A stretch of DNA of 64,000 nucleotides from Microbacterium pseudoresistens (GCF_013409745.1 NZ_JACCBH010000001.1:496001-560000); one strand, 5' to 3'. Counted from the first letter of the stretch, positions 1-11,159 are shown. Translations and numbers: made by a program. Notes: a model not told the origin generated them from the letters alone.

Positions 1-640
1 GGTCCTCGCGGACCAGGAGCACCATCACCGTCTGGAAGACGAGCATGAGCACCGCCGCGGCGAGTGCGATGACCGTGTACGCCGAGCGCAGGTCGCCGGT
101 GACCGCGGCCAGCGCGTTCGAGACGGGGACGATCGCGACGACCATCGAGAAGACGCCGATGTTGGCGCAGATCCGGGCGAAGGCGCCGATGCGCTCGCGC
201 TCGTCCTGATCCTGCGTGAGCGCGGGAAGCATCGACCAGTAGCCCAGGTCGTTCATCGTGTACGAGATCTCCCACGCCACATACACGACGGTGAAGACGA
301 CGACGAAGGCGGCGTCGTCGAGGCCGAAGTCGGTGAACATCAGCACGAGGAAGAGGCAGGAGAGCACCGCCCCGACGACGATCCAGGGCCGGAAGCGTCC
401 CCAGCGGCTGCGGGTGTTGTCGACGATCAGCCCCATGAAGGGGTCGTTGACGGCGTCGAAGACGCGTGCGATGACGAGGACGACCGTGACTGCCGCGAGC
501 ACGCCCGCCGAGACCTCCAGCACATCGCTGAGGTAGAAGATCAAGTACATGCTCACGAGCGTGTACGACAGGTCCCGTCCCAGCGTCCCGATCCCGTAGC
601 CGTAGCGGGTGCGCCGCACGTGCGGACCAGGAGCGGTCAC
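1..640 (-). CDS. GPH-family sugar:cation symporter (MFS), N-terminal part only
   Basis: Read on the minus strand, the protein starts with a short hydrophilic stretch and then YGIGTLGRDLSYTLVSMYLI, FDAVNDPFMG and RSRWGRFRPW. This arrangement (GDxGRDL-like start, DPxMGxxxDxTRSRWGRFRPW loop) is the hallmark of the glycoside-pentoside-hexuronide:cation symporters such as MelB. About 213 residues and five or six membrane helices are visible; the C-terminal half lies beyond position 1. The GTG start overlaps the stop of the upstream coiled-coil gene (GTGA), so the two are probably translationally coupled. Family is clear; the substrate (a glycoside or pentoside) cannot be read from this part. Confidence 0.85.
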   Translation of the reverse strand, partial: MTAPGPHVRRTRYGYGIGTLGRDLSYTLVSMYLIFYLSDVLEVSAGVLAAVTVVLVIARVFDAVNDPFMGLIVDNTRSRWGRFRPWIVVGAVLSCLFLVLMFTDFGLDDAAFVVVFTVVYVAWEISYTMNDLGYWSMLPALTQDQDERERIGAFARICANIGVFSMVVAIVPVSNALAAVTGDLRSAYTVIALAAAVLMLVFQTVMVLLVRED

Positions 641-1473
641 TTCTCGCCCCGCCGGAACGGATTGCGCTCGGTCCATTGCGAGATCGCAGAGGAGACCGCA
701 CCCGCGGCATCGTCCAGGAGCCGGGCGGAGCGCCCGATGGCGTCGTGCGCCGCCTCCTGCCACGATGCCGCCCTGGCGCGCTCGGCGGCCGGGTCGCGCC
801 CCTCGGCTCTCGCCCGCGCCGCGCGCTCCGCGCGATCCAGGGCTCGACCCATCGCGTCGACGGCATCGCGATACGCGGAGAACGCCGACGCGGTCACCTG
901 CCGGTCGTCCGCATCGGGGCGCAGCCGCTGCGCCTCGGCGGCCGCGGTGAAGAACAGGCCCGTGTCGGGGTCGCGACCATCGCTCATGGTCGGAAAGGCG
1001 ATGAGCTTGTGCGGATCGGTCTCGTACGTCATCCAGCGCGCCGTGAGCGCATCGTGCGCGCGGTGCAGACGAGGCAGCGGCCACTGCTCGGGCGGCAGCG
1101 CCGAGGCGAGCTCCTGCCGGGCGGCGTCGCGCTGCGCCCTGCGCGCCCGGACGGCGGCCACACCTGCTCGGAGCGCCAGTTCGGCGTCGCGCAACGCCCT
1201 GCGCGCCGCCGCGACCTCGGCGGCGCCGACCGCCGACACGGCCCGATCGGCCGCGGCCTTTGCGGCATCCGCCCTGGCGAGCTTGACCGTCACCCGCGCA
1301 CGCGCCACTTCTTCCTGCGCGCGCTGCAGGTCGTGCCGAGCGGCGTCGTAGGCGAGTCGCCGACGCAGATCCCGCTTCATGCCGCGCACCGCCAGCACCC
1401 CGGCAGCGCCCGCGGCCGCCGCGACGGGGCCGAGCCACCAGAACTCGGCCGCGAACGCCCACAGAGGATCCAC
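637..1473 (-). CDS. Membrane-anchored coiled-coil protein of unknown function
   Basis: 278 residues from a GTG start. One N-terminal hydrophobic segment (roughly residues 5-30, rich in W, A and G) is followed by a basic stop-transfer cluster (GMKRDLRRR) and then about 120 residues of Ala/Arg/Glu-rich helix with heptad character (RAQEEVARARVTVKLARADA and onward). The rest is charged and helical, ending WTERNPFRRGEK. I recognise no enzymatic motif. Its stop overlaps the start of the downstream symporter gene, suggesting one transcript. It could be a structural or tethering protein; no function is assigned. Confidence 0.6.
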   Translation of the reverse strand: MDPLWAFAAEFWWLGPVAAAAGAAGVLAVRGMKRDLRRRLAYDAARHDLQRAQEEVARARVTVKLARADAAKAAADRAVSAVGAAEVAAARRALRDAELALRAGVAAVRARRAQRDAARQELASALPPEQWPLPRLHRAHDALTARWMTYETDPHKLIAFPTMSDGRDPDTGLFFTAAAEAQRLRPDADDRQVTASAFSAYRDAVDAMGRALDRAERAARARAEGRDPAAERARAASWQEAAHDAIGRSARLLDDAAGAVSSAISQWTERNPFRRGEK

Positions 1474-1528
1474 CCGTCGAGACTATCCATCGCCGCCGTC
1501 GCCATGGGACGAGCCTACGTCGCCACCC

Positions 1529-3343
1529 TCACACCAGAGTCTGCTGCCAGGCCGCGTGCAGCTGGGCGAACTTGCCCGTGCCGCCGATGAGGGCGTCGGG
1601 GGTGTCGTCTTCGATGATGCGGCCGTGCTCCATGACGAGTACCCGGTCGGCGATCGCGACCGTCGACAGGCGGTGCGCGATGATGATGGCCGTGCGGTCG
1701 GCGAGCAGCGTCTGCAGCGCATCCTGGATGAGTCGTTCGGAGGGGATGTCCAGCGATGCCGTCGCCTCGTCGAGGATGAGCACGGCGGGGTCGGCCAGGA
1801 ATGCCCTCGCGAACGAGATCAGCTGGCGCTGCCCGGCGGAGACCCGGCCGCCGCGCTTGTTCACGTCGGTGCCGTAGCCGTCGGGCAGCGCCTCGATGAA
1901 CCCGTCGGCGCCGACCGCGCGTGCCGCGGCGCGGATCTCGTCGAGCGTCGCATCGGGCTTGCCGAGGGCGATGTTGTCGGCGACGGTGCCGCTGAACAGG
2001 TACGCCTCCTGCGTGACCATCACGATGGCGCGGCGCAGGTCCTTCGGATGCAGCGAGCGCAGATCCACGCCGTCGAGCGTCACTGCGCCGACGGTGGGGT
2101 CGTAGAAGCGCGAGATGAGTTTGGCGAGCGTCGACTTGCCCGCACCCGTCGTGCCCACCAGCGCGATCGTCTGCCCGGCGGGGATGTCGAGCGAGAAGCT
2201 CGGCAGGATCGTGCGCTCGTCGGCGTAGCCGAAGGTGACGTCGTCGAAGCGCACGTGCCCCTTCGACTCCCACAGGTCGACCGGCCGCGCGGGGTCGGGA
2301 ACCGTCGGCACCTCCTCGAGCACGCCCGAGACCTTCTCCAGCGCCGCCGTGGCGGACTGGTACGAGTTCAGGAACATCGCGATCTCCTGCATGGGCGAGA
2401 AGAAGTTGCGCACGTACAGCACCGCGGCCAGCAGGATGCCGACCTGGATCTCGCCCTGTGACATGCGGATGCCGCCCCACACGACGACGACGCCCAGCGT
2501 GATCGCCGCCACGGCCATGAGGCCCGGCTCGAAGACGCCGAACAGCAGCATCGAGCGGCGGTTCACATCGCGGTACTCGCCCGCGATGCCCTGGAACGTC
2601 TCGTCGTTGCGCGGCTCCTTGCGGAAGGCCTTGACGGCGCGGATGCCGGTCATCGTCTCGACGAACTGCACGATCACCTTGGCGCTGATCACGCGCGACT
2701 CCCGGTACACGCGCTGCGAGCGCAGGTAGAACCAGCGCATGAGGTACATCAGCGGGATGCCGGCGAGCACGAGCACGACACCGGACTGCCAGTCCACGAG
2801 CATGAGCGCGATGAACGTGAACGCGCCGTACAGCAGCCCGGAGACGAGCTCGTTGAGCCCGCCGTCGAGCAGTTCGCGGATGGAGTCGAGGTCGCTCGTC
2901 TGCCGGGAGATGATGCGCCCGGAGGTGTAGCTCTCGTGGAACTCCAGGCTCAGCCGCTGAGTGTGCAGGAACATGCGCTTGCGCAGATCGATCAGCACGG
3001 CCTGCGTGATGCGGGCCGTGAGCACGGCGTACCAGCCGATGAGCGCGGCACCCAGCAGCCCGATGAGGAGGAACCCGATGCCGACGACGAGCGTGGGCAT
3101 CCAGTCCGCGTGCTCGAGCACGGCAGGCAGCGCGTTGTTGAGCCCGTACGCGATCAGCGCGGGGCCTGCGACCTGGGCGGCGGTGGAGATCACGAGCACG
3201 GCGGCGGTGAGCACGATGTGCGCGCGCAGCGGCGTGATCAGCGACCCGAGCAGCCGCAGCGAGCGGCGACGGATGCTGCGGCTCTCCTCGCGCGAGTAGT
3301 CGGCGCGGTCCTCGCCCTGCGTTCCGGTGACGGCCGTGGTCAT
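1529..3343 (-). CDS. ABC exporter half-transporter, subunit with the consensus catalytic site
   Basis: 604 residues: an exporter-type membrane domain of about six helices (residues ~35-330), then an ATPase domain. Walker A is GTTGAGKST near residue 396, and Walker [13 protein letters not shown] near 519 keeps the catalytic Glu. The signature motif, however, reads VSAGQRQ instead of LSGGQ. The partner encoded just upstream has the opposite pattern (Asp for the catalytic Glu, intact LSGGQ). The two would therefore form a heterodimer with one consensus and one degenerate ATP site, as in TM287/288, BmrCD and TmrAB. The ATG overlaps the partner's stop (ATGA). The in-frame reading continues far upstream, but that stretch is antisense-frame noise inside the partner gene. 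Substrate unknown: a drug, lipid or peptide exporter. Confidence 0.93.
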   Translation of the reverse strand: MTTAVTGTQGEDRADYSREESRSIRRRSLRLLGSLITPLRAHIVLTAAVLVISTAAQVAGPALIAYGLNNALPAVLEHADWMPTLVVGIGFLLIGLLGAALIGWYAVLTARITQAVLIDLRKRMFLHTQRLSLEFHESYTSGRIISRQTSDLDSIRELLDGGLNELVSGLLYGAFTFIALMLVDWQSGVVLVLAGIPLMYLMRWFYLRSQRVYRESRVISAKVIVQFVETMTGIRAVKAFRKEPRNDETFQGIAGEYRDVNRRSMLLFGVFEPGLMAVAAITLGVVVVWGGIRMSQGEIQVGILLAAVLYVRNFFSPMQEIAMFLNSYQSATAALEKVSGVLEEVPTVPDPARPVDLWESKGHVRFDDVTFGYADERTILPSFSLDIPAGQTIALVGTTGAGKSTLAKLISRFYDPTVGAVTLDGVDLRSLHPKDLRRAIVMVTQEAYLFSGTVADNIALGKPDATLDEIRAAARAVGADGFIEALPDGYGTDVNKRGGRVSAGQRQLISFARAFLADPAVLILDEATASLDIPSERLIQDALQTLLADRTAIIIAHRLSTVAIADRVLVMEHGRIIEDDTPDALIGGTGKFAQLHAAWQQTLV

Positions 3344-5232
3344 GCCTGCACCTCCTCGTCCATGATGTCGTCCGCGTTCTTGATGTCGATGGGATCCGGG
3401 GTCGAGACGATCGGGATCGCCCCGGTGCGCGCGGCCTCCTCCGCCTCGAGGCTGGAGATCACGTGCCGGTAGTGCGCACTCGTGCGCAGCAGATCGGAGT
3501 GGGTGCCCACGGCCGAGACCCGCCCGCGTTCGAGCACGGCGACCCGGTCGGCGAGCGCGACGGTCGAGGGGCGGTGGGCGACGATGAGCGCCGTGGTGTC
3601 GGCGAGCACATGCCGCAGCGCCTCCTCCACGAGCGCCTCGGTGTCGACGTCGAGGGCCGAGAGCGGATCGTCGAGCACGAGCACCTTGGGCTTGGCCGCG
3701 ACGGCGCGCGCCAGCGCGAGGCGCTGGCGCTGTCCGCCGGACAGGCTCAGCCCCTCCTCGCCGATGAGCGTCTCCACGCCCTCGGGCAGCGCATCCACGA
3801 ATCCGGCCTGCGCGACATCGAGGGCCTCGCGCAGCACGGCCTCGGCCTCGGTGCTGTGCACGTCGAGGTCCGCGCGGCCCAGCAGCACGTTCTCGCGTAC
3901 GGAGGCGGAGAACAGGGTCGCGTCTTCGAAGGCCATCGCGATATGCCGGCGCAGCTCTGCCAGCGTCAGGTCGCGCACGTCGACGCCGTCGAGCGTGACG
4001 CGCCCGCCGGTGACGTCGTACAGACGCGTGGGCAGGGTCGTCAGCGTCGTCTTGCCCGAGCCGGTCAGACCCACCAGGGCCATCGTCTCGCCGGGGCGCA
4101 GCACGAGTTCCACCCCGTCGAGCAGGTCGCGTTCGGCGGCCCCCGCATCCTGGTAGCGGAAGTGCGCGGCCTCGAAGGCGAGCTCGCCGCGGGGCTCCGC
4201 GATGGTCGCAGGCTCGGCGGGATCGGTGATCGTGTTGACCTCGTCGTAGATCTCGAAGACGCGATCGGTGGCCGTGCGCGCATCCAGCAGGAACGAGAAG
4301 AGGAAGCCGATCGACTCGATCGGCCAGCGCAGCACCGTGGCCATGGCGAAGTAGGCGAACAGCTCGGGCGCGGACAGCACGCCCTGCACGATGAGCCAGA
4401 TGCCCGCCATGAGGTTGAGCGCGAAGGCGATCTCGGGCATGAGCACGAGCCAGAACCAGATCCAGCCCACCGAACGGGCCTTGCTCAGCTCGGTCTCGCG
4501 CAGCGACTCCGCCTGGCGGCTGAAGCGCAGCAGCGCGTGCTTGCCGCGGCCGAACGCCTTGAGCACACGGATGCCGTGCACGCTCTCCTCGACGCTCGTG
4601 GCGAGATCTCCCGCCTGATCCTGACTCTGCCGGGTGAGCACGCCGTAGCGCTTCTCGAAGCGGAAGCCCGCGATCCACAGCGGCACGGCCGTGATGAGGA
4701 AGATCGTGCCCAGCAGCCAGTGCCAGCGGAACAGCATGACGGCGCCGATGACGATCGTGAGCAGGTTGACCACGAGCAGCACAAGGCCGAAGGCCAGCCA
4801 GCGCCGGATGAGGCCGATGTCCTGCATCATGCGGCTGAGGAGCTGGCCGGACTGCCAGCGGTCGTGGAAGGCCACGGGAAGCCCCTGCAGACGCGAGTAC
4901 AGGTGCGTGCGCATCGTGTACTCCACCTGCGTGGCGGGGTTGAGCACGAACTGACGGCGCAGGAACACCATGAGCGCCTCGCCGAGGGCGAGGGCGAACA
5001 CGGCGGCGGCGCCGGCAATGATCGCGGCGGTCGCGCCCGAGGCGATGGGCCCCTCGAGCACGCCTTCGAGCACGAGCGGGATGCACAGCGCGATGACGGC
5101 GGCGGCGAGCGCGCTCAGCCCGCCGCCGAACAGGCGCCAGGCGGCGGGCTTGACGAACGGCCACAGCCGTGCGAGGGCGCGCACCGTGGACAGGCGCGGG
5201 GGCGAGGTTCGAGGAGTGGACGTGGAAGACAT
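3340..5232 (-). CDS. ABC exporter half-transporter, subunit with the degenerate catalytic site
   Basis: 630 residues: an exporter membrane domain followed by an ATPase domain with Walker [10 protein letters not shown] (~389), signature [10 protein letters not shown] (~495) and Walker [13 protein letters not shown] (~516). The residue after the Walker B Asp is Asp rather than the usual catalytic Glu, which marks a degenerate site. The C-terminal tail (after residue ~595) is acidic. The gene is first of the pair and overlaps the next gene by ATGA. Upstream lies a 290-base leader with a possible small ORF. It probably works as a heterodimeric exporter in the cytoplasmic membrane; the cargo cannot be told from sequence. 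Confidence 0.93.
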   Translation of the reverse strand: MSSTSTPRTSPPRLSTVRALARLWPFVKPAAWRLFGGGLSALAAAVIALCIPLVLEGVLEGPIASGATAAIIAGAAAVFALALGEALMVFLRRQFVLNPATQVEYTMRTHLYSRLQGLPVAFHDRWQSGQLLSRMMQDIGLIRRWLAFGLVLLVVNLLTIVIGAVMLFRWHWLLGTIFLITAVPLWIAGFRFEKRYGVLTRQSQDQAGDLATSVEESVHGIRVLKAFGRGKHALLRFSRQAESLRETELSKARSVGWIWFWLVLMPEIAFALNLMAGIWLIVQGVLSAPELFAYFAMATVLRWPIESIGFLFSFLLDARTATDRVFEIYDEVNTITDPAEPATIAEPRGELAFEAAHFRYQDAGAAERDLLDGVELVLRPGETMALVGLTGSGKTTLTTLPTRLYDVTGGRVTLDGVDVRDLTLAELRRHIAMAFEDATLFSASVRENVLLGRADLDVHSTEAEAVLREALDVAQAGFVDALPEGVETLIGEEGLSLSGGQRQRLALARAVAAKPKVLVLDDPLSALDVDTEALVEEALRHVLADTTALIVAHRPSTVALADRVAVLERGRVSAVGTHSDLLRTSAHYRHVISSLEAEEAARTGAIPIVSTPDPIDIKNADDIMDEEVQA

Positions 5233-5321
5233 GATTCCCAGACGCGAGGGCGGAAGACGGAAAGGGGACGACGAAGGGGCGGATGCCGGGCATCCGTGGC
5301 ATGACCGGGAGTGTGCGGCGG

Positions 5322-5390
5322 CTAGCTCTGGGAGCGAGCGGGAGCGCCCGGGACATCGCGACGGATCGACGAATCGGTGGTCGTGATCAT
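5322..5390 (-). CDS. Possible 22-residue leader peptide upstream of the ABC exporter
   Basis: A short ORF ([20 protein letters not shown], then QS and stop) begins 9 bases after a near-perfect Shine-Dalgarno (GGAGG) on the minus strand. It ends about 90 bases before the ABC exporter start. Its ribosome site is much stronger than expected by chance. The peptide is too short to have a function of its own, so the inference is a regulatory upstream ORF for the exporter operon. Against this: no pause motif is recognised, and no pair of mutually exclusive hairpins was worked out. Confidence 0.35.
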   Translation of the reverse strand: MITTTDSSIRRDVPGAPARSQS

Positions 5391-5519
5391 GATGTCCTCC
5401 AGAGGCTCGGCCGGTGCCGCGCGGGCGGCGCGACAGCCCTCCAGCCTAAACGGACGAAGTGGCCGAGAGCAAGGCCGAGGGCGAATCGCGCAGAGGGTCT
5501 GCACGACTCAGCGCTGTGC

Positions 5520-6038
5520 TCACCCCTGCGCGGCCTCACGGGCGAGGAGCCGTTCCTTGACGTCGACGCCCCACGCGAAGCCGCCCAGCGAGCCGTCGGA
5601 GCGCAGCACCCGGTGGCACGGCACGAACAGCGCGGGCGCGTTGCGGGCGCAGATCGATGCGGCGGCACGCACGGCACGGTCGTTGCCGAGAGCCGCGGCG
5701 AACGCCGTGTAGGTGAACGGGCTCCCCGGGGCGATCTCGCGCAGCGCGGCCCATCCGCGCCGCTGCAGCGCGGTGCCGAACTGGCGCACGGGCACCGTGT
5801 CGATCGCCGAGAGCTCCCCCGCGTAGTACGCGGCGACGGCCTCGGCGGCGGGGCTCGCGGCGTCCACGGCCCGCACGTGCGCGGGGCGGTGGGCCGGGGC
5901 GAGTCGGGCGAGCACGGCGTCGGGATCCGCCGTCCAGCCGGCGACGAGCACCCGCCCGTCGTCGTCGGCGAGGATGCTGAACGCGCCGTCCGGGGTGTCG
6001 ACGGTCTGGATCGTTGCGGACGGGATCGCGGCGGTCAT
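5520..6038 (-). CDS. ogt: Methylated-DNA–[protein]-cysteine S-methyltransferase
   Basis: 172 residues. The C-terminal domain carries the suicide active site FVPCHRVL (Cys near residue 141) and the helix-turn-helix stretch [14 protein letters not shown] that inserts into DNA. The enzyme transfers the O6-methyl group of guanine (or O4 of thymine) irreversibly to its own cysteine. Start chosen at the ATG overlapping the stop of the upstream Ada/AlkA gene (ATGA); the longer reading upstream lies inside that gene. The pair is a compact alkylation-repair operon: one product senses and excises, the other reverses damage directly. Confidence 0.94.
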   Translation of the reverse strand: MTAAIPSATIQTVDTPDGAFSILADDDGRVLVAGWTADPDAVLARLAPAHRPAHVRAVDAASPAAEAVAAYYAGELSAIDTVPVRQFGTALQRRGWAALREIAPGSPFTYTAFAAALGNDRAVRAAASICARNAPALFVPCHRVLRSDGSLGGFAWGVDVKERLLAREAAQG

Positions 6039-7552
6039 GACTGCTCCTTCGATGCGGTCGCACGGGTGCGGGCGGGCCTGGGCGGGACCGCACGCCACAG
6101 GTGCGCGGTGAGGTAGCTGCGCCACGGGGCGGTCGTGGCCGCCCATCGGGCGAGCGGGGCGGGCTCGGCGGGCAGGCCCGCGGCGGCGGCTCCCGTGCGC
6201 ACGGCGACATCGCCGGGGAGGAACACGTCGGGATCGCCGAGCACGCGCATCCGCACGTAGTCGGCCGTCCACGGCCCGATCCCGGGCATGGCCAGCAGCG
6301 CCTCCCGCTGCTGCGCGCCGTCATCGCCCAGGGTCAGCACGAGTTCACCGCCGGCGAGGGCGGCGGCCGCACCGGTGATCGCGCGGATGCGGGCGGCGGG
6401 TCCGCGCAGCACCTCGGCGCCGTGTTCGGCGATGGCCGCCATCGTCGGAAAGAGGATCCCCGCGGTCTCCGCGTCGCCTGACTCGCCGACCCGCTCACCC
6501 AGCGCCGCGGTGAGCGCCGTGAGCGCGGTGCGCGCCGAGGCGACGGAGATCTGCTGGCCGACCATGGCGCGGATGAGCATCTCGTGCGGATCCGCCGCCC
6601 CCGGGACCCGGATGCCGGGTGTGCGGGCGACGAGCGGCACGAGCGGGCGATGCGTCGAGAGGGCCTCGTCGACCGCGGCGGGATCGGCATCGAGGTCGAA
6701 CAACCGCCGGGCGCGGGAGACGAGCGGCGCGAGGTCGGACAGCTGCGCGAGGCGGGCACGCAGTCGTATCCGCCCGTCGTCGCCGCGGCGCAGCTCGAAC
6801 CAGGCCGGCCCGCCGCCCAGTCGCAGATGCCGGGCGAACCGGCGATCCCCCGCCTCTTCGACGCCGGGGATCGCCCGCACCCTCATCCAGTCGAACAGGC
6901 CCGCGGAATCGAAGGGCTCGCGGTGCGGCAGCACGAGGTCGATCGCGCCCGGAGAGCCGTTCGCCCCGTGTCCCGGCCGACGCAACCGGAGCGCGCCGGG
7001 GGTCATTCCGAACACTTCGCGGATCGTATCGTTGAACTGCCGCACGCTGGAGAATCCGGCTGAGAAGGCGACGTCGGCGATGGGCAGGTCGGTGGCGATC
7101 AGCAGCATCCGCGCGGTCTGGGCGCGCTGCGCCCTCGCCAGGGCGAGCGGCCCCGCGCCGAGCTCGGCCGACAGCAGCCGGGTGAGGTGGCGGGAGGAAT
7201 AGCCCAGCCGCCGCGCGAGCCCCGGAACACCCTCGCGCTCCACGACGCCGTCGGCGATGAGGCGCATCGCCCGCGCCGCGGCATCCCCGCGCAGGTTCCA
7301 CTCCGGCGACCCTGGTGCGGCCTCGGGCAGGCACCGCTTGCAGGCGCGGAACCCGGCCTCGTGCGCGGCGGCGCTGGTCGGGTAGAAGGTGACGTTCTCT
7401 GCCTTCGGCGTGCGGGCGGGGCAGCTGGGCCGGCAGTAGATACCCGTCGAGCGCACGGCCGTGACGAACTGCCCGTCGAAGCGGGTGTCGCGCGCGCTGA
7501 TGGCGCGGTACCGCTGGTCGAAGGAGGTCGTCGAGAGGATCACGTGCTCCAC
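6035..7552 (-). CDS. Ada-type regulator fused to AlkA 3-methyladenine glycosylase
   Basis: 505 residues in three parts. Residues 1-80 are the Ada zinc domain with the four Cys ligands (C40, C44, C71, C74; YCRPSCPA and ACKRCLPE), where the first Cys accepts methyl from phosphotriesters. An AraC-type helix-turn-helix follows (~90-180, ending before the GVFGMTP-like FGMTPGALR). The rest is an AlkA glycosylase with an HhH-GPD fold ([15 protein letters not shown]) and the catalytic Asp in LPGDVAVR. It should both activate repair genes on alkylation and excise alkylated bases. Downstream ogt is translationally coupled. This Ada-AraC-AlkA fusion is a known actinobacterial architecture. Confidence 0.93.
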   Translation of the reverse strand: MEHVILSTTSFDQRYRAISARDTRFDGQFVTAVRSTGIYCRPSCPARTPKAENVTFYPTSAAAHEAGFRACKRCLPEAAPGSPEWNLRGDAAARAMRLIADGVVEREGVPGLARRLGYSSRHLTRLLSAELGAGPLALARAQRAQTARMLLIATDLPIADVAFSAGFSSVRQFNDTIREVFGMTPGALRLRRPGHGANGSPGAIDLVLPHREPFDSAGLFDWMRVRAIPGVEEAGDRRFARHLRLGGGPAWFELRRGDDGRIRLRARLAQLSDLAPLVSRARRLFDLDADPAAVDEALSTHRPLVPLVARTPGIRVPGAADPHEMLIRAMVGQQISVASARTALTALTAALGERVGESGDAETAGILFPTMAAIAEHGAEVLRGPAARIRAITGAAAALAGGELVLTLGDDGAQQREALLAMPGIGPWTADYVRMRVLGDPDVFLPGDVAVRTGAAAAGLPAEPAPLARWAATTAPWRSYLTAHLWRAVPPRPARTRATASKEQS

Positions 7553-7625
7553 TCTGCCATCTGCACACGGCGTCGGCTGGCGGAAATCGGACGCGGCGGC
7601 CTCGCCCTTCGAGGGTGTGACCGGC

Positions 7626-9233
7626 TCAGTGGAAGAAGTGGCGCTCCCCGGTGAAGAACATCGTCACGCCGGCCTTGCGCGCCGCATCCACGACCTCCTC
7701 ATCGCGCACCGATCCGCCGGGCTGCACGATCGCCGTGATCCCCGCGTCGATGAGCACCTGAGGGCCGTCGGCGAATGGGAAGAACGCGTCGGATGCGGCG
7801 ACCGAACCCGCCGCGCGCTCCCCCGCGCGCTCCACGGCCAGACGGCACGAATCCACCCGGTTGACCTGGCCCATGCCGACGCCGACGGTGGCGTTGCCCT
7901 TGGCGAGCACGATGGCGTTCGATTTCACCGCACGACAGGCCTTCCACGCGAAGATGAAGTTCTCCATCTCGTCGTCGTCGGGGCGCTCCCCCGACACGAG
8001 CTCCCAGTCGCGGGCGACCGAGGCGATGTCGTCGGGGAAGCGATCGGCGTCCTGCAGCAGCAGACCGCCGGAGACCAGGCGCACATCCATCCGCTCCTGC
8101 TGCCAGTCCTCGGGCAACTGCAGCAGGCGCAGGTTCTTCTTCGCCCGGAACACCTCCAGCGCCTCGGGCTGGAAGGAGGGCGCGACGATCACCTCGGTGA
8201 AGATGTCCTTGAGATTCTCGGCCATCTTCAGCGTGACCGTGCCGTTGGCGGCGATCACCCCGCCGTATGCGGAGACCGGGTCGCACTCGTGCGCGCGCAG
8301 ATGGGCGCTGGCGATCGGGTCGAGCGCGTTCGGCGCCGTCGTGGCGATCCCGCACGGGTTGGCGTGTTTGACGATCGCGACGGCGGGAAGCACCATGTCG
8401 TACGCGGCCCGCAGGGCGGCGTCCGCATCCACGTAGTTGTTGTACGACATCGCCTTGCCCTGCAGCTGCGTGGCCTGCGCGATGCCGTGCTCGCCCACAC
8501 GGGTGTAGATCGCGCCGCGCTGGTGCGCGTTCTCGCCGTAGCGCAGCGTGGCCAGGCGCTCGGCCTTGATCGTGAGGTGCGCCGGGAGGTCGTCGCCGTC
8601 ACCGAGCGTGCCCTCGGCGAACCACTGCGCGACGGCGGAATCGTAGGCCGCGGTGTGCGCGAAGGCCCTGGCGGCGAGCTCGCGGCGCTGCGAAAGCCTG
8701 GTGCCGCCGGCGCCGACGGCCTCGACGATCGCCGGATACGACTCGGGCGAGACGACGATCGTGACGTTCGCGTGGTTCTTCGCCGCGGCGCGCACCATCG
8801 CGGGCCCGCCGATGTCGATCTGCTCGACCACCTCGTCGGCATCGGCACCCGAGGCGACCGTCTCGACGAAGGGGTACAGGTTCACCACGACGAGCTCGAA
8901 CGGCACGATTCCCTGCTCGTCGAGCTGACGCTCATGATCCTCCAGGCGCAGGTCGGCCAGCAGCCCGGCGTGCACGTTCGGGTGCAGGGTCTTGACGCGC
9001 CCGTCGAGCATCTCGGCCACGCCGGTGACGCTGGCCACATCCCCCACGGCGATCCCCGCGTCGCGGATGGTCTGAGCCGTCGACCCCGTCGAGATGATCT
9101 CGACGCCGGCATCCGCCAGGCTCTGCGCGAGCGGGATGAGCCCGGTCTTGTCGCTCACCGACACCAGTGCACGACGGATCGGGATGAGGTCTCGCGTGCG
9201 GTACAGGGACGGATCGTGACGGGGACCGGACAT
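7626..9233 (-). CDS. purH: Bifunctional AICAR formyltransferase / IMP cyclohydrolase
   Basis: 535 residues. The N-terminal MGS-like domain ([20 protein letters not shown] onward, with ISTGS) is the IMP cyclohydrolase. The C-terminal part contains the AICAR transformylase active site (KHANPCGIA) and ends FTGERHFFH, typical of the family. It catalyses the last two steps of purine biosynthesis to IMP in the cytosol. Start at ATG 9233, preceded by GGAAGG. purN lies 53 bases upstream on the same strand, giving a perM-purN-purH run. Confidence 0.97.
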   Translation of the reverse strand: MSGPRHDPSLYRTRDLIPIRRALVSVSDKTGLIPLAQSLADAGVEIISTGSTAQTIRDAGIAVGDVASVTGVAEMLDGRVKTLHPNVHAGLLADLRLEDHERQLDEQGIVPFELVVVNLYPFVETVASGADADEVVEQIDIGGPAMVRAAAKNHANVTIVVSPESYPAIVEAVGAGGTRLSQRRELAARAFAHTAAYDSAVAQWFAEGTLGDGDDLPAHLTIKAERLATLRYGENAHQRGAIYTRVGEHGIAQATQLQGKAMSYNNYVDADAALRAAYDMVLPAVAIVKHANPCGIATTAPNALDPIASAHLRAHECDPVSAYGGVIAANGTVTLKMAENLKDIFTEVIVAPSFQPEALEVFRAKKNLRLLQLPEDWQQERMDVRLVSGGLLLQDADRFPDDIASVARDWELVSGERPDDDEMENFIFAWKACRAVKSNAIVLAKGNATVGVGMGQVNRVDSCRLAVERAGERAAGSVAASDAFFPFADGPQVLIDAGITAIVQPGGSVRDEEVVDAARKAGVTMFFTGERHFFH

Positions 9234-9286
9234 CGGGTTTCCTTCCGGGTGGATGAGTCGTCGCGGCGGACGTGCTGTTGTGCGGT

Positions 9287-9889
9287 TCAGGAGGGCGAGG
9301 CGGCGCGCGCAGCGTCGAGGGCGAGGGAGCCCTCCGCGATGCGACGCACGACATCGATGAGCAGGCGGCGCTCGACGGGCTTGATGCGTTCGTGCAGGCT
9401 GTGCTCGGTGTCGCCGGGGAGCACGTCGATGCGCTCCTGGGCGAGGATCGGACCGGTGTCGACGCCGTCGTCGACGACGATCACGCTCGCGCCGGTCTGG
9501 GTCGCGCCCGCGGCGAGCGCATCGCGCACGGCATGCGCGCCCGGGAACTCGGGCAGGTGGGCGGGGTGCGTGTTGATGAGGTGCGGCGCCCATCCGGCGA
9601 CGAACGACGGCGGCAGCAGGCGCATGAGCCCGCTGAGCACGACGAGGTCGGGGTTCCACACGCGCAGCTGCGCATCGACCTCGGCGGCCCAGGCCTCGCG
9701 GCTCTCGTGCTCGTGCCATGGCACGGTGAACGAGGGGATGCCGTACGCCTCGGCGTGCGCGAGACCCTCCGCCTCGCGGTCGGCGCCGACGACGACGATC
9801 CGGGCCGGGTACGAGGGGTCCGCGGCGGCGTCGAGAAGCGCGCGCAGGTTCGATCCGGTGCCCGAGATGAGGACGGCGACCGTGAGCAC
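9287..9889 (-). CDS. purN: Phosphoribosylglycinamide formyltransferase
   Basis: 200 residues from a GTG start. The N-terminal phosphate-binding loop is [14 protein letters not shown]. The folate/catalytic segment [13 protein letters not shown] supplies the conserved Asn and His, and the later Asp is in [14 protein letters not shown] replaces the more common HPSLLP without changing the catalytic pair. It transfers formyl from 10-formyl-THF to GAR, step three of purine synthesis. It starts four bases after the PerM-like gene stop and precedes purH. Confidence 0.96.
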   Translation of the reverse strand: MLTVAVLISGTGSNLRALLDAAADPSYPARIVVVGADREAEGLAHAEAYGIPSFTVPWHEHESREAWAAEVDAQLRVWNPDLVVLSGLMRLLPPSFVAGWAPHLINTHPAHLPEFPGAHAVRDALAAGATQTGASVIVVDDGVDTGPILAQERIDVLPGDTEHSLHERIKPVERRLLIDVVRRIAEGSLALDAARAASPS

Positions 9890-9893
9890 GACC

Positions 9894-11159
9894 TCAGTCT
9901 AGCGGCGCGTCGACGGGCGCCGAATCCTCATGGCGGGGCGGGGCGACGGCGTCGAACTCGGTGCGGTGCAGGGGTGCGAGCAACAGGATGGCGGCTCCGA
10001 TGAGCACCTCCACACCGACCGCGAGCGCCACCGGACCCGGGTCGGGCCCGGCCACCGCGAGACGGCCGGGCCCGAGCGAGCCGGATGCCAGCGCCGCCAG
10101 CATCGCCGCCCCGGCCCCGGCCAGGGCGGCGATGGTGACAGCCGTGACTGTGCGCGGTCCGTAGCCGGACTCGCGCCCTTCCGACACGATCCGCGAGCGC
10201 ACGATCCAGCCGGCCAGCGCCCCGGCGGCGATCGGTGCGAGCACGACCACGAGCATCCACGGCGATGAGGTCTCGGGCAGCAGGCCGAGCACGGGGATGC
10301 CGGGCACGACGCCCAGCTCGGTGCCGGCCGGCGAGATCGCGGTGCCCGTGCCGAGTGAGAAGCCGGGCCCGGCGATCCAGGACAGCGCCCACACCACGAG
10401 CGTCGGCAGGTAGCCGAGCTGGCCCAGCGAGATGACCGTCGTCCCCAACGCGTCCACGCGCAGTGACTCGAACAGCGAGACCATCTCGCCTCCGCGCAGC
10501 AGCGCGGCCAGCGCGACCGCCGCCGCCGAGCTCCCGAGGAGTCCTACCAGCGCCGCGGACGCCCCGCGCAGGGCGTCGGGGACGACCCCATGCCAGCGGC
10601 CCCATCCGTCGACCCGATCGTGCAGAGCGTCGACGATGCCGCCGTCGCCCTCGACCCACGCCGTGATGACGGCGCCCGCACCTGCTCCGCAGAGGTAGGC
10701 GAGCGCGGGTGCCGCGATGCCGAGCACCCAGGGGGTCGTAGCCAGATCGAGGCGCCCCGTGAGCACGACCGCGGTCGCGATGACGGCGAACACGACCGTG
10801 CCGGATGCGACGCCGGGGATCCACGCGCCGGCGTGCGCGGCGCGGTGGCCGGAACGCGCGGCGAACAGCGCCGTGAACACGAGGAAGGCCAGCGGGAACA
10901 CCGACAGCGTGAACGTCGCCGCATCAGGGGCGATCCCCGCCGATCGGAGCACGGCATCCGGGATCGTCACATCCATCGGCACGGCGTGGCCGAACTGCCA
11001 CAGCGTCGCCGTGGTGGGCCACAACGCTCCCCAGTCGGCGGAGAGACCGAACGCCAGGGTCCACAGCACGGTCAACGGGGCCAGCAGCGCCCCGAGTCCG
11101 ACGGCCGCCGCGACGACCGCATCGACCGCGGCGAGGATGACGATGAGGAGGCGTTGCAT
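9894..11159 (-). CDS. PerM-like polytopic membrane protein (DUF6350)
   Basis: 421 residues, strongly hydrophobic, with about nine or ten predicted membrane segments rich in Ala, Val and Leu and a hydrophilic C-terminal tail. No enzymatic motif is seen. Its place between sucD and purN matches the mycobacterial perM neighbourhood. There the homologue is linked to persistence and to stabilising the division protein FtsB; that is established knowledge from mycobacteria and only inferred here. Start at ATG 11159. It abuts purN (4-base gap), so it is probably the first gene of a perM-purN-purH transcript. Confidence 0.8.
   Translation of the reverse strand: MQRLLIVILAAVDAVVAAAVGLGALLAPLTVLWTLAFGLSADWGALWPTTATLWQFGHAVPMDVTIPDAVLRSAGIAPDAATFTLSVFPLAFLVFTALFAARSGHRAAHAGAWIPGVASGTVVFAVIATAVVLTGRLDLATTPWVLGIAAPALAYLCGAGAGAVITAWVEGDGGIVDALHDRVDGWGRWHGVVPDALRGASAALVGLLGSSAAAVALAALLRGGEMVSLFESLRVDALGTTVISLGQLGYLPTLVVWALSWIAGPGFSLGTGTAISPAGTELGVVPGIPVLGLLPETSSPWMLVVVLAPIAAGALAGWIVRSRIVSEGRESGYGPRTVTAVTIAALAGAGAAMLAALASGSLGPGRLAVAGPDPGPVALAVGVEVLIGAAILLLAPLHRTEFDAVAPPRHEDSAPVDAPLD

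Noticed and set aside
1529..5356. One 1275-codon frame suggesting a fused double ABC transporter
   Set aside because: Only the C-terminal 604 residues read as protein; the upstream part is a different frame of the partner gene, which has its own clear start and motifs.
7461..9902. Long plus-strand open frame (813 codons) opposite purH and purN
   Set aside because: Arg/His/Asp/Gly-rich antisense shadow of well-identified genes in a high-GC genome; no ribosome site or domain.
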